A stretch of 64,000 nt of DNA from JACCTU01 sp963737405 (GCA_963737405.1 CAVTSL010000004.1:98244-162243); one strand, 5' to 3'. Positions 19,938 to 28,567 are shown, numbered from the stretch's first letter. Program-made: numbers and translations. The notes: generated by a model not told the origin, from the sequence alone.

Positions 19938-20899
19938 GGGTCGCACTCCTCTCGACCGCTGCGATCAACGACGCCCTCCTCGGCGGTGCGCGCGAGTCGG
20001 AGCTCGTCGAGGTCGTCGGCGTTGCGAGCCGGGAGCGCCGGCGCGCGGAGGCGTACGCGCGCGAGCGCGGTCTCGAGCGCGCCTACGGGAGCTACGAGGA
20101 ACTGCTCGGCGACCCGGACGTCGACGTCGTCTACGTCGCGCTCCCGAACGCGCTCCACGTGGAGTGGGCGATCCGGGCGCTCGAGGCCGGCAAGCACGTG
20201 CTGTCCGAGAAGCCGCTCTCGCGCAACCCCGCGGACGTCGAGCGCGCCTTCGACGCGGCGGTGCGCGCGGGACGAATCCTGATGGAGGGGTTCATGTACC
20301 GACACCATCCGCAGACCCGCCGACTCCACCGGCTCGTCTCGGAAGGTGAGATCGGCGAGCTGCGGCTCGTCCGCTCGCACTTCTCGTTCACGCTCGACCG
20401 GCCGAACGACGTGCGCTGGGACCCGGACCTCGGCGGGGGCTCGCTGCTCGACCTCGGCTGCTACTGCGTCAACGTCTCGCGGCTGCTGGCGGGTGAGCCC
20501 GAGGCGGTGCACGCCGAGCGGACAGTCGGCGCGAGCGGCGTCGACGTCCGCTTCGCGGCGACGATGCGCTTCAGGGACGGGGTGCTCGGCCACTTCGACT
20601 GCGGGTTCGACCTCCCGCGGCGGGTTGCCCTCGAGGCCGTCGGCTCGCAGGGCAGCGTGGTCATGGTGGAACCGTTCGTCCAGGACGTCGTCACCCTCGA
20701 GCTCCGCCGCGGCGAGGAGCTGGAGTGGCAGGACACCGTGACCGCGAACCGCTACCACCTCGAGCTCGACAACCTGGCCCGCGCGATCGCAGGTGAAGAG
20801 CCGCCGCTCCTCGACCGACGCGAGTCGGTGGCTCAGGCGCGCGTGCTCGACGCCCTCCTGCGATCGGCGGAATCCACGCGCGCGCCTATGCTCGTATGA
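19934..20899 (+). CDS. Gfo/Idh/MocA family oxidoreductase (xylose-1-dehydrogenase-like)
   Basis: About 321 residues. The N-terminal strand VALLSTAAIND has an unusual loop lacking the usual GxGxxG. SEKPLSRNPADVE holds the catalytic Lys, and GGSLLDLGCYCVN is the C-terminal signature. These match the NADP-dependent D-xylose dehydrogenase/dihydrodiol dehydrogenase subgroup. GTG 19934 gives a GTGA overlap with the preceding stop; an in-frame GTG at 19928 is the alternative. It is the last gene of the sugar island on this strand. Confidence 0.8.
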   Translation: MRVALLSTAAINDALLGGARESELVEVVGVASRERRRAEAYARERGLERAYGSYEELLGDPDVDVVYVALPNALHVEWAIRALEAGKHVLSEKPLSRNPADVERAFDAAVRAGRILMEGFMYRHHPQTRRLHRLVSEGEIGELRLVRSHFSFTLDRPNDVRWDPDLGGGSLLDLGCYCVNVSRLLAGEPEAVHAERTVGASGVDVRFAATMRFRDGVLGHFDCGFDLPRRVALEAVGSQGSVVMVEPFVQDVVTLELRRGEELEWQDTVTANRYHLELDNLARAIAGEEPPLLDRRESVAQARVLDALLRSAESTRAPMLV

Positions 20900-20927
20900 C
20901 CGTGAACATGCACACGAAGGGAGGGCA

Positions 20928-21284
20928 ATGACACGCATCCGCTACGCGGTCGCCGCCGGCGCCGCAGTGTTGGCGCTCGTCGTCGGAGCCGCCCCGGCGG
21001 CCGCCGCGACGAAGCTCGTCGGGACGGTCGGACCGAGCTTCACGATCACGCTCAAGAAGGCCGGGAAGAAGGTGACGACCCTCAAGGCAGGGACGTACAC
21101 CATCTCCGTCCAGGACAAGTCCGACTTCCACAACTTCCACCTGATGGGGCCGGGTGTGAACAAGAAGACGACGGTCTCCGAGGTCAAGACGAAGACCTGG
21201 ACCGTCACGTTCAAGAAGGGGACCTACCGCTACGTCTGCGACCCGCACTCCAGCCAGATGAAGGGGAGCTTCAAGGTCACGTAG
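20928..21284 (+). CDS. Secreted cupredoxin-like protein
   Basis: A 118-residue protein with a clear signal peptide (RIRYAVAAGAAVLALVVGAAPAAAA). A small beta domain carries a copper-type site: His in FHNFHL, then CDPHSSQM near the C-terminus (Cys-x2-His-x3-Met, one residue shorter than plastocyanin's x4). AAGGGAGGG at 20917-20925 is a strong ribosome binding site for ATG 20928. It likely carries electrons or binds copper outside the cytoplasm. Its end overlaps the convergent mec gene by 8 nt. Confidence 0.8.
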   Translation: MTRIRYAVAAGAAVLALVVGAAPAAAATKLVGTVGPSFTITLKKAGKKVTTLKAGTYTISVQDKSDFHNFHLMGPGVNKKTTVSEVKTKTWTVTFKKGTYRYVCDPHSSQMKGSFKVT

Positions 21285-21648
21285 CCAGCTCGAGCTCGGT
21301 GATCCGGCCGTCTTCGATCGTGAAGGCGGCCAGGTCGCCGGTTCGAGCCGACAGGATCAGGTACGGCTTGCCTTTCCAGAGCCCGATGTTCTCGACGTCG
21401 GTGCGCGACGGCCGTGCCGGCGACGCGGGGTGCGAGTGGAAGACGGCGAGCTCGTAGCCGTCGTCCTCGAGGAACCAGACCTCGGGGTCGACGTCGAGCT
21501 CGAAGCGGTAGGGCGAGCTCGCGGCGTTTCGTCCGGGGACGTAGCGCTCGGCCCGTCCGTCGCGGAGCACGACGAGACCGCACGCCTCGTTCGGGTCCTC
21601 TGCCCGCGCGTGCTCCTCGAGCGCCGTGCGAACCTCCTCCGGGATCAC
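21277..21648 (-). CDS. mec: JAMM-family metalloprotease Mec-like
   Basis: A 123-residue Mov34/MPN (JAMM) protein with the complete zinc motif: Glu21 in NEACGL, His71 and His73 in FHSHP, Ser81 and Asp84 in SRTD. In Mycobacterium tuberculosis Mec releases cysteine from the CysO-cysteine adduct. Here it directly follows cysM with a GTGA overlap (GTG 21648; GTG 21651 also possible) in the same order logic, so the same role is expected. End of a four-gene minus-strand operon. Confidence 0.88.
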   Translation of the reverse strand: MIPEEVRTALEEHARAEDPNEACGLVVLRDGRAERYVPGRNAASSPYRFELDVDPEVWFLEDDGYELAVFHSHPASPARPSRTDVENIGLWKGKPYLILSARTGDLAAFTIEDGRITELELAT

Positions 21649-22580
21649 CACCAGACGTTCCGCTCCATCGCCGACTCGACGTCGTCGCTCTCCCAGAAGT
21701 CGGCCGAGAGGTACTTCCAGCCGCCGTCGGGGAGGATCGTCACGACGGTCCCCTCGTCGCGCTCGGCTGCGAGCCGTCGCGCGACGTGCGCGACCGCGCC
21801 CGAGGAGACGCCCGCGAAGATCCCGTCCTCGTCGAGCAGGCGCCGCAGGCCCTGCACCGACTCCTCGTTCGAGACGAGCACCTTCCGGTCGAGCTTCGAG
21901 ACGTCGAGGATCGGCGGCACGTAGCCGTCCTCGAGCGACCGCAGGCCCATCACGGGGTCGCCCGGCAGCGGCTCGGCCGCCGCGACGACGATCTCGGGGA
22001 ACGACTCGCGCAGGCGCGCGCCGGTGCCCATCAGCGTCCCGCCGGTGCCGAGGCCCGCCACGAGGACGTCGACGCGGTCGAGCGCCTCGGCGATCTCCGC
22101 GCCGGTCCCCTCGTAGTGCGCGCGCGGGTTCGCCTCGTTCGCGTACTGGAACGGCATGAAGTACTTCGGCTCGCGCCCGGCGAGCTCGAGGGCGAGGCGC
22201 ACCGCGCCGTTCGAGCCCTCGTCGCCCGGCGACTCGACGATCTCGGCGCCGTAGAGCCGCAGCAGCCGGCGCCGCTCCTCGGTCGCGTTCGCGGGCATCA
22301 CGCACGTGAGCCGGTAGCCCTTGAGCTTCGCGACGAGCGCGAGCGAGATGCCGGTGTTCCCGCTCGTCGGCTCGAGCAGCTCGCGTCCCGGCTCGAGCTC
22401 GCCCGACTGCTCCGCGGCCTCGATCATCGCCTTCGCGACGCGATCCTTGATCGAGCCGGTCGGGTTCTGTCCCTCGAGCTTCGCGAACAGGCGGACGTCG
22501 CCCTCGGGCTTCAGCTCGACCAGTGGGGTGTTGCCGACGAGGTCGAGGAGCGACGCCGCGACCTGCGGCCTAACAGCCAC
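21645..22580 (-). CDS. cysM: PLP-dependent cysteine synthase, CysM type
   Basis: About 311 residues. It has the fold-type II PLP lysine in NPTGSIKDR (Lys45) and the phosphate-binding loop PTSGNTGIS (residues 71-79). GTG 22580 places the start just before VAASLLDLVGNTPLV. An in-frame GTG at 22664 would add 28 atypical residues. Neighbouring cysO and mec indicate the actinobacterial route in which CysM uses O-phosphoserine and CysO thiocarboxylate as sulfide donor. Plain O-acetylserine use cannot be excluded from sequence alone. Confidence 0.88.
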   Translation of the reverse strand: MAVRPQVAASLLDLVGNTPLVELKPEGDVRLFAKLEGQNPTGSIKDRVAKAMIEAAEQSGELEPGRELLEPTSGNTGISLALVAKLKGYRLTCVMPANATEERRRLLRLYGAEIVESPGDEGSNGAVRLALELAGREPKYFMPFQYANEANPRAHYEGTGAEIAEALDRVDVLVAGLGTGGTLMGTGARLRESFPEIVVAAAEPLPGDPVMGLRSLEDGYVPPILDVSKLDRKVLVSNEESVQGLRRLLDEDGIFAGVSSGAVAHVARRLAAERDEGTVVTILPDGGWKYLSADFWESDDVESAMERNVWW

Positions 22581-22905
22581 CGGCCGGCGACGTAGTCGCC
22601 TGTCCGCGAAGCGGACCAGGGGAGGGGGTTCGGGGGAACCGGGAGGTTCCACCGCGGCTACCACCCGCCATGGCGGGCAAGAGGATCACCGTGTCACCGT
22701 CCGAAACCGGCGTCTCGAAGCCGTCGCGCGTGCGGATGTCCTCGCCGCCGACGTAGACGTTCGCGTACTCGAGCTTGCCGGTGAGCGTCGGGAAGCGCGC
22801 CGTGAGGTCGTCGAGCAGCTCGCGCACGTTGTCGCCCTCTGCGATCACCTCGCGCTCGCCGTTCGTGTCGACGCGGAGCGTCGGTGGGATCCGGACGACG
22901 CTCAT
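22570..22905 (-). CDS. cysO: CysO-like sulfur carrier protein with apparent C-terminal tail
   Basis: Ubiquitin-like ThiS/MoaD-fold protein. Residues 1-82 run from the ATG at 22905 to LLPAMAGG, the Gly-Gly end that MoeZ adenylates and thiocarboxylates in mycobacteria. As read, the frame continues 29 low-complexity residues to TAG 22570-22572. One missing G after the second Gly codon would create GGT GGG TAG, a canonical end at about 22658. The tail region also folds into hairpins, so a sequence error is more likely than a true tail. ATG overlaps the moeZ stop (ATGA). Confidence 0.85.
   Translation of the reverse strand: MSVVRIPPTLRVDTNGEREVIAEGDNVRELLDDLTARFPTLTGKLEYANVYVGGEDIRTRDGFETPVSDGDTVILLPAMAGGSRGGTSRFPRTPSPGPLRGQATTSPAGGC
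22586..22650 (-). promoter_or_regulatory. Three consecutive hairpins between cysO and cysM
   Basis: Perfect inverted repeats lie at 22586-22600 (GGCGAC, 3-nt loop, GTCGCC), 22602-22616 (GTCCGC, GAA loop, GCGGAC) and 22635-22650 (GGAACC, 4-nt loop, GGTTCC). They fill the segment after the CysO Gly-Gly codons and upstream of the cysM GTG. No U-tract follows, so a simple terminator is unlikely. RNA processing, attenuation or a structured leader for cysM are possible. Confidence 0.5.
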
Positions 22906-24061
22906 CTCGCCGAGCAGAACTCGACGTAGTCGATGTACTCGGTGATCGTCGGGTGCTCGCCGCAGACCGGGCAGCTCGGGTCGCGCCGAAGCGCAACCTC
23001 GGTGAACGTCGCGCCGAGCGCGTCGAAGAGCATCAGCCGTCCGATGAGCGGGTCGCCGATCCCAAGCGCGAGCTTGATCGTCTCGTTCGCCTGGAGCGAG
23101 CCGATCACGCCGGGCAGGACGCCCAGCACGCCTCCCTCGGCGCACGACGGCGCGAGCTCCGGCGGCGGCGGGGTGGGGAAGAGGCAGCGGTAGCACGGGC
23201 CCTCTACCCGGGGCTGAAGACCGTGACCTGGCCCTCGAAGCGGTAGATCGAGCCGTGCACGACGGGGATGCCGTGCCAGACCGATGCGTCGTTGACGAGG
23301 TACCGCGTCGGGAAGTTGTCGGCGCCGTCGACGATCACGTCCCAGCCCTCGCCGAGGATCCGGTCGATGTTCTCGGAGCTCAGCCGCTCCTGGAACGGCT
23401 TCACGTCGACGTCCGGGTTGAGCGCCTCGATCGTCTCGCGGGCGGACTCGACCTTCGGCTCGCCGACCCGTTGCGTCGAGTGCGCGATCTGACGCTGGAG
23501 GTTCGACTCGTCGACGACGTCGTCGTCCACGATCCCGAGCGTGCCGACGCCTGCGGCCGCGAGATACAGCGAGGCGGGCGAGCCGAGCCCGCCGGCGCCG
23601 ATCAGCAGGACGCGCGACTCGAGGAGCTTGCGCTGGCCCGCCTCACCGACCTCGGGGATGAGCATGTGACGGCTGTAGCGGCGCCGCTGCGCCTCGGGAA
23701 GCGTCGACGGGACGATCGTCGGCAGCCCGCGCTGCTCCCAGCCGATGAAGCCGTCGATCAGGTTCTCCACCTGGTCGTACCCGAGCGCGCGGAGCTCCGC
23801 GCCGGCGACGGCGGAGCGGCTGCCGCGCGCGCAGTAGACGACCACGCGGGTCGACTTGTCGGGGATCGCCTGCTGGACCTTGCCCGCGACCTGCGCGCGC
23901 GGGAGGTGGACCGCGTTCGGCACGTGGCCGAGATCCCACTCCGACTGCTCGCGCACGTCGAGGAACACGGTTCCCCCGTCGAGGAGCGCACGGGCGTCGT
24001 CGAGGCCGATCGTCGGGACCGACCCCGTCGACTGCTGCAACAGTTCGCCGTAGGACGCCAT
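22902..24061 (-). CDS. moeZ: MoeZ-type adenylyltransferase with N-terminal rhodanese domain (frameshifted)
   Basis: A rhodanese domain (about residues 15-112; active Cys77 in VVVYCARGSRSA) is followed by a ThiF/MoeB/UBA domain (about 125-385; nucleotide motif GAGGLG at 155-160, DGADNFPTRYLVND). Zinc cysteines are in PCYRC and CPVCGEHP. It activates and thiolates the CysO Gly-Gly end. Mycobacterial MoeZ has the domains in the opposite order (ThiF first). A missing base near 23205-23214 breaks the frame between VTVFSPG and GPCYRCLFP. ATG 24061; divergent from the gene at 24081. Confidence 0.88.
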
Positions 24062-24080
24062 TCCTATCGAAAGTGTAGCG

Positions 24081-24806
24081 ATGACCTCCCTGCCAGAGCT
24101 GGAACGCCGCCGCGCGCATGCGTGCCGGTTGACGCCCGATCGCGCGCTCGCGACGCTCGACGACGCGCGGGCGTTTCTCGCCGATCGGGGGCTCCTGACG
24201 CTGACGCCGGACTGCGCGCTGCCGAGCCTCTTCGGCGCGTGCCACGAGGAGCCGTACTCCGACGCGCCCGGGTTCGGCAGCTGGCCGAAGACGAAGTACT
24301 GGTGGCCGATGGCCTGGGACGTGTTCGCGACGCGGGTGCACAAAGGCAAGGCGCTGTACGTCTCCGCCGAGGTCGCCGGGTCGATCGATCCGCTCTGCCG
24401 CGGCGAGCTCGCGCGCGCCGAGGCCGGCGAGCACGGGGAGGAGGCCGCGACGGTCGTCCGGCATCTCGCCTCGGCCGGGCCGAGCCTGCTCGAGGAGCTC
24501 CGCGAGGAGATCGACCTCGACCGGCGCGTGCGGACGAAGCTCGAGAAGGTCGGTGCGCTCGTCTGGCGCGGCGTCCGGCTCGAGGAGCCTCACCGGCACA
24601 CGAGCGAGCTTCGCCGTTGGGATCAGGCCTTCGCGGAGACGGCGGTCGAGGATCCGCTCCGCGAGCTGCTCGTCGCCGGCGTCCGAGCCGCGGTCGTCGC
24701 GCCCGAGCGGGAGGCGCTTCGCTGGTTCACGTGGCCCGTGCCGCCGGAGGCGCTCGAGGACGACCGGCTCGAACGGCCCGAGCGCGGCTGGGTCGCTGCA
24801 GCGTGA
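24081..24806 (+). CDS. Uncharacterised 241-residue protein (possibly AlkZ/YcaQ-related)
   Basis: Not confidently recognised. It has no signal peptide or membrane segment. Central conserved-looking stretch GSWPKTKYWWPMAWDVFATR is followed by an acidic helical region and a winged-helix-like C-terminal part (VAPEREALRWFTWPVP). Aromatic-rich segments of this kind recall AlkZ-related winged-helix proteins implicated in DNA repair, but that link is from memory of the family pattern only. It starts 19 bp from the divergent moeZ ATG and overlaps the next gene by 4 nt. Confidence 0.6.
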   Translation: MTSLPELERRRAHACRLTPDRALATLDDARAFLADRGLLTLTPDCALPSLFGACHEEPYSDAPGFGSWPKTKYWWPMAWDVFATRVHKGKALYVSAEVAGSIDPLCRGELARAEAGEHGEEAATVVRHLASAGPSLLEELREEIDLDRRVRTKLEKVGALVWRGVRLEEPHRHTSELRRWDQAFAETAVEDPLRELLVAGVRAAVVAPEREALRWFTWPVPPEALEDDRLERPERGWVAAA

Positions 24807-25733
24807 GCGCGCGGACGCGCATCTGGTTGATCGTCGGGTCACTCGCGGTCGCTGCGGCGGCGGTGACGCTCGGCCTCGTCGCGCTGACGCGCGACGAACC
24901 GGCCGGCGAGGCGGTCGAGCCGCCGCCGCTCTACCTCGACCTCGGGGTGCGAACCGATCCTCAGGCGCAGACGCTCCGCCGCGCGGCGCGCCTGTACGCA
25001 GCGGGCGAGCTGCCCGCCGCCGCGCGGCTCTTCGCCCGCTACCGATCGCCGGAGGCGCTCGTCGGCGCGGCCTTCGCGTCGTGGCCGCGGACGCTCGACA
25101 GGCTGCGCACGCTCCCGACGGGGCTCGCCGTCGTGCGGCTGAACCGCGGGATCGTCCACGCGACTCTGGGCGACGAGGCGCAGGCGCGCGCGGAGTTCCG
25201 CGCCGCGACGCGCGTGCAGCCCGACACGCCGTACGCGGTGAAGGCGGCCGACGTGCTCCACCCGCGCTTCGCACCGGGGCTGCCGGTCTTCGTCCCGACG
25301 GCGCCGTTCCCGAAGCGCCTCGACGGTCTCTCCGCGCCGGAGCAGTTCGCGATCGTCGAGCGCGAGGGCAAGGATCCGCGCGCGCACGGTCGACGCCGTC
25401 CTGCGCTACGGCGTCGCATTGCAGCGCCTCGGCCGCCCGGTCTCCGCGCGGCGCACGTTCGACCGCGCGGTGCGCGCGCGTCGCGGCGCCGAGACGCAGA
25501 CGGCCGCCGCGCTCGCCCGCTTCGACAAGGACCGGCCGGCGGCGGCGTTCGCCCGCCTCGGCCCGCTCACGCGCCGCTATCCCTCGGCGCAGACGGTTCG
25601 CTTCCATCTCGGGCTCGCCCTGCTCTGGATCGGCGACGTCGCCGATGCCAGGAGGCAGCTTCGGCAGGCGTACGACCTGGGGCCGCAAGCGCGCCTGGGG
25701 AGGGAAGCGAAGCGGTTCCTCGACCGTCTGTAA
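24803..25733 (+). CDS. Membrane-anchored tetratricopeptide protein (frameshifted)
   Basis: GTG 24803 overlaps the upstream stop. An N-terminal signal-anchor (IWLIVGSLAVAAAAVTLGLVAL) precedes TPR-like helical repeats, for example RLNRGIVHATLGDEAQARAEFRAA and the C-terminal VRFHLGLALLWIGDVADARRQL. About 309 residues. One extra base near 25383 shifts the frame between KDPRA and TVDAVLRYGVALQRLG. It is probably an extracytoplasmic scaffold or assembly factor. No enzyme motif is visible. Confidence 0.7.
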
Positions 25734-25815
25734 GGCATGGGTCCGCACTGAAAGACAATGAGCCGAACGGCCTATGGCGGCCGGTGCGAACTACAGGCAC
25801 ACTGTCGCCGCCAAA

Positions 25816-25838
25816 GTCGGACGTTGACTCCGTCCGAC
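25816..25838 (+). promoter_or_regulatory. Inverted repeat with -35-like core upstream of sigA
   Basis: GTCGGACG (25816-25823) and CGTCCGAC (25831-25838) form a perfect 8-bp inverted repeat around TTGACTC. The TTGACT resembles a -35 hexamer, with a weak -10 (CATAAG) about 14 nt after it. It lies 69 bp before the sigma-factor GTG. It may be an operator overlapping the promoter, or an RNA hairpin. Confidence 0.4.
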
Positions 25839-25906
25839 GCGGCCATAAGGTGAGGGAGTAGGTGCAGGTGCGGGTCGAGGTAGCAACGGGCCTTGGAGGG
25901 GGAGCC

Positions 25907-26993
25907 GTGAGCGAAGCGACAGCAGTCCGGCAAGGAGTGGATGTCGAAGACGTCCTGGCCACCGACGAGGGGAAGAACCTCCTCGAGGCCGGGAAGCTGG
26001 CCGGCTCACTGAGCGCGGAGGAGATCGCGCTCGCGCTCGACGAGCTCGACCTCGAGCCCGGCGCGCTCGACTCGTTCTACGACACGCTCGAGGCGAACGA
26101 GATCTCGGTCGTCGAAGCGCAGCCGGTCGAGGAGGAAGAGGTCGTCGCGCCGGTGGAGCGCGAGGTCTCGACCGATTCGCTCCAGCTCTTCCTGAAGGAC
26201 ATCGGCAAGGTCGACCTGCTCACGGCGGCGCAGGAGGTCGAGCTCGCGAAGCGGATCGAGCGCGGCGACCACCGTGCGAAGCAGGAGATGGTCGAGGCGA
26301 ACCTTCGTCTCGTCGTCTCGATCGCGAAGCGCTACCGCAACCAGGGCCTGCCGTTCCTCGATCTGATCCAGGAGGGGACGATCGGTCTCGTCCGCGCGGC
26401 GGAGAAGTTCGACTACCGCAAGGGCTTCAAGTTCTCGACCTACGCGACCTGGTGGATCCGCCAGGCGGTCGCGCGCGCGCTCGCCGACAAGGCGCGGACG
26501 ATCCGCATGCCGGTGCACGTCGTCGAGAAGCTGAACAAGATCGCGCGCGCCGAGCGCAAGCTCCGCGCCGAGCTCGGCCGGGAGCCGCAGTCGTGGGAGA
26601 TCGGCCGGGAGCTCGAGCTCTCGCCGGAGGAGGTCGACCAGATCCGCCGGAGCGCGCAGACGCCCGTCTCGCTCGAGAAGCCCGTCGGCGACGAGGAGGA
26701 GTCCGAGTTCGGGCACTTCATCACCGACGAGTCGGCGCCGGCGCCCGAGGAGGAGGCCGAGACGACGCTCCGCAAGGAGGCGCTCAACAAGGTGCTCGAC
26801 ATGCTCTCGCCGCGCGAGCGCTCGGTGCTCGAGCTCCGGTACGGCCTCGACGGGAAGCCGCCGCGGACGCTCGACGAGGTGGGGCGGGACGTTCAACGTC
26901 ACCCGCGAGCGGATCCGGCAGATCGAGAACCAGAGCCTGAAGAAGCTGCGGGCGCTGTCGGACTCGCAGACGCTCCGCGACGCCGCGGCCTGA
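25907..26993 (+). CDS. rpoD: Primary RNA polymerase sigma factor (frameshifted)
   Basis: Sigma-70 group 1 protein of about 361 residues. The N-terminus resembles region 1.1 (EGKNLLEAGKLAGSLSAEEI). Region 2 is perfectly typical (LRLVVSIAKRYRNQGLPFLD, KFSTYATWWIRQAVARAL). Region 3 follows, then region 4 with RERSVLELRYGLDG. One extra G near 26888 breaks the frame just before FNVTRERIRQIENQSLKKLR, the DNA-binding helix, and the corrected stop is TGA 26991-26993. GTG 25907 follows GGAGGGGGAG. A functional housekeeping sigma factor cannot lack region 4.2, so this is almost certainly a sequence error. Confidence 0.92.
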
Positions 26994-27204
26994 GACCAGT
27001 CGACACGCCAGGCTCCGCCCTCCGCGGCGGACGTGTCCGTGCCCGCGAGCGGCTCGACCATCTTCGCGCAGCGCGAGGCGAACGCACCGACCTGTGGACG
27101 ATTCGTCACGAAGTTGTTCCACTCGACATGTCTCGGAGGGGCGACACCAGGGTCAGACCCAGGCGGCCCGGCGTGCGCTCGCGCGCCAGTAGACTCTCGC
27201 GCCG
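26994..27204 (+). other. Intergenic region after the sigma factor, with hairpin
   Basis: A 211-bp gap without a convincing gene. A hairpin TCCGCC (27014-27019), 6-nt loop, GGCGGA (27026-27031) lies 20 bp after the sigma-factor stop and may serve in termination. Farther on is the palindromic motif GGGTCAGACCC at 27150-27160. No tRNA or riboswitch pattern was seen. Confidence 0.45.
27150..27160. repeat. GGGTCAGACCC palindrome, copy 1
   Basis: An 11-bp perfect palindrome around a central A, located 45 bp before the dipeptidase start. The same motif, one base longer per arm or more, recurs at 28553-28567 just after that gene. Short repeats of this GGGGTCAGACCCC type recur between genes in some bacterial genomes. 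Its role is unknown. Confidence 0.5.
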
Positions 27205-28542
27205 GTGACCCCGGCGAACCTCGAAGAGCTCTACGACCTCCTGCGGATCCCGAGCGTGTCCGCGGACCCGTCGCACGCCGACGACGTGCGGCGCGCGGGC
27301 GAGTGGGTTCGCGACCTCGTGCGGTCGGCAAAGAGCGGGAGCGCCGAGCTGATCGAGACCGAGGCGCAGCCGCTCGTGATCGGCGAGATCCCGGCGTCGC
27401 GCGACCCCGAGACCGCGCCGACCGTGCTCGTCTACGGCCACTTCGACGTCCAGCCGCCTGCGCCGCTCGAGCTCTGGGACAGCGACCCGTTCGAGCCGAC
27501 GGTGCGCGACGACTGGCTGTTCGCGCGCGGCGTCGCCGACGACAAGGGGCAGCTCTACGCCGTGCTACGCGCCGCGGTCGACCTCGCCGACGACGACGCA
27601 CTTCCGGTCAACATCCGGGTCGCGTCCGACGGCGAGGAGGAGATCGGCGGGATGTCGGTCGTCGACTGGGTCCTCTCCGACGAGCGCGGCGCCGATGTCT
27701 GCGTCATCTTCGACGGCGGGATGGAGCGGCGCGACGTGCCGCAGTTCTGCACCGGCACGCGCGGGCTCGTCGCGTTCAACCTCCACGTGAAGACGGGCGC
27801 GCGCGATCTGCACTCGGGGATGTACGGCAACGCAGCGCTCAACGCGATCCACGCGCTGCAGCAGGCGCTCGGCGGCATCCTGCCGCGCGACGGCCGGCTG
27901 CCCGAGGCGCTGCGCGAGGGCATCATCCCCGCCTCGCCGGAAGAAGAGCAGAGCTGGGAGTCGATCCCGAGCGGGAAGGAGATGCTCGGCGAGGCCGGCG
28001 CGTCGCCCTACGACGCGCGCGCGGCCGACGAGTTCTGGCTCCGCACGACGGCCGAGTCGTCCGTCGACGTGAACGGCATCCTCGGCGGCAAGCCCGGGCT
28101 CAAGAACACGACGACGGTCACGTCGGCGCAGGCGAACTTCACGGTGCGGCTCGCGCCGGGGCAGGACGTCGCGACGATCCGGTCGGCGGTCGAGCGGCTG
28201 ATCCGGGAGGCCGCGCCCGAAGGCGCCGAGATCGAGCTGACGTCCGACAGCGGCACGCCCGCGTCCGTCGTCGACCCGAAGTCGGCGCCGATCCAGCTCG
28301 GCCTGAAGGCGTTCGAGAAGGTGTTCGGCCGGGAGCCGCTCCTCGTCCGCGGCGGCGGCACGCTCCCGATCATGGCCGCGCTCACGGAGCGTGGCATCCC
28401 GGTCGTCCTGACCGGCGTCGCGCTGCCGGAGTCGAGCGTCCACTCGCCGAACGAGAAGCTGCCCGTCGAGTACCTCGGCAAGGCGAGAGACGCCGCGCGC
28501 GAGCTCTACCTGGCCTTCGCAGACCTGCCCCGCTCGGGCTAG
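27205..28542 (+). CDS. M20 family metallodipeptidase
   Basis: A 445-residue di-zinc peptidase. Metal ligands are visible in order: His in VYGHFDVQPP, bridging Asp in GVADDKGQLY, the catalytic Glu pair in SDGEEEIGG, Asp in VIFDGGMER and the terminal His in SSVHSPNEK. The dimerisation/lid domain is inserted after GTRGLVAFNLHVKTGARDLHSG. It is a cytosolic dipeptidase/carboxypeptidase-like enzyme of peptide turnover. GTG 27205 is the first in-frame start. The gene is bracketed by two copies of a GGGTCAGACCC palindrome. Confidence 0.88.
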   Translation: MTPANLEELYDLLRIPSVSADPSHADDVRRAGEWVRDLVRSAKSGSAELIETEAQPLVIGEIPASRDPETAPTVLVYGHFDVQPPAPLELWDSDPFEPTVRDDWLFARGVADDKGQLYAVLRAAVDLADDDALPVNIRVASDGEEEIGGMSVVDWVLSDERGADVCVIFDGGMERRDVPQFCTGTRGLVAFNLHVKTGARDLHSGMYGNAALNAIHALQQALGGILPRDGRLPEALREGIIPASPEEEQSWESIPSGKEMLGEAGASPYDARAADEFWLRTTAESSVDVNGILGGKPGLKNTTTVTSAQANFTVRLAPGQDVATIRSAVERLIREAAPEGAEIELTSDSGTPASVVDPKSAPIQLGLKAFEKVFGREPLLVRGGGTLPIMAALTERGIPVVLTGVALPESSVHSPNEKLPVEYLGKARDAARELYLAFADLPRSG

Positions 28543-28552
28543 GCCACCGATT

Positions 28553-28567
28553 CGGGGTCAGACCCCG
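28553..28567. repeat. GGGTCAGACCC palindrome, copy 2 (possible bidirectional terminator)
   Basis: CGGGGTC-A-GACCCCG, 7-bp perfect arms around one base, sits in the 33-bp gap between the convergent dipeptidase and HxlR genes. That location suits a two-way terminator, though no T-run follows. It is an extended copy of the motif at 27150. Confidence 0.5.

Noticed and set aside
22570..22659. The CysO tail as a new peptide or toxin-like element
   Set aside because: A one-base loss explains it, the segment is hairpin-rich, and its residues are low-complexity.
25907..26993. The sigma factor as a pseudogene or truncated regulator
   Set aside because: Region 4.2 is intact in the next frame after one extra G; loss in an otherwise pristine gene is implausible.
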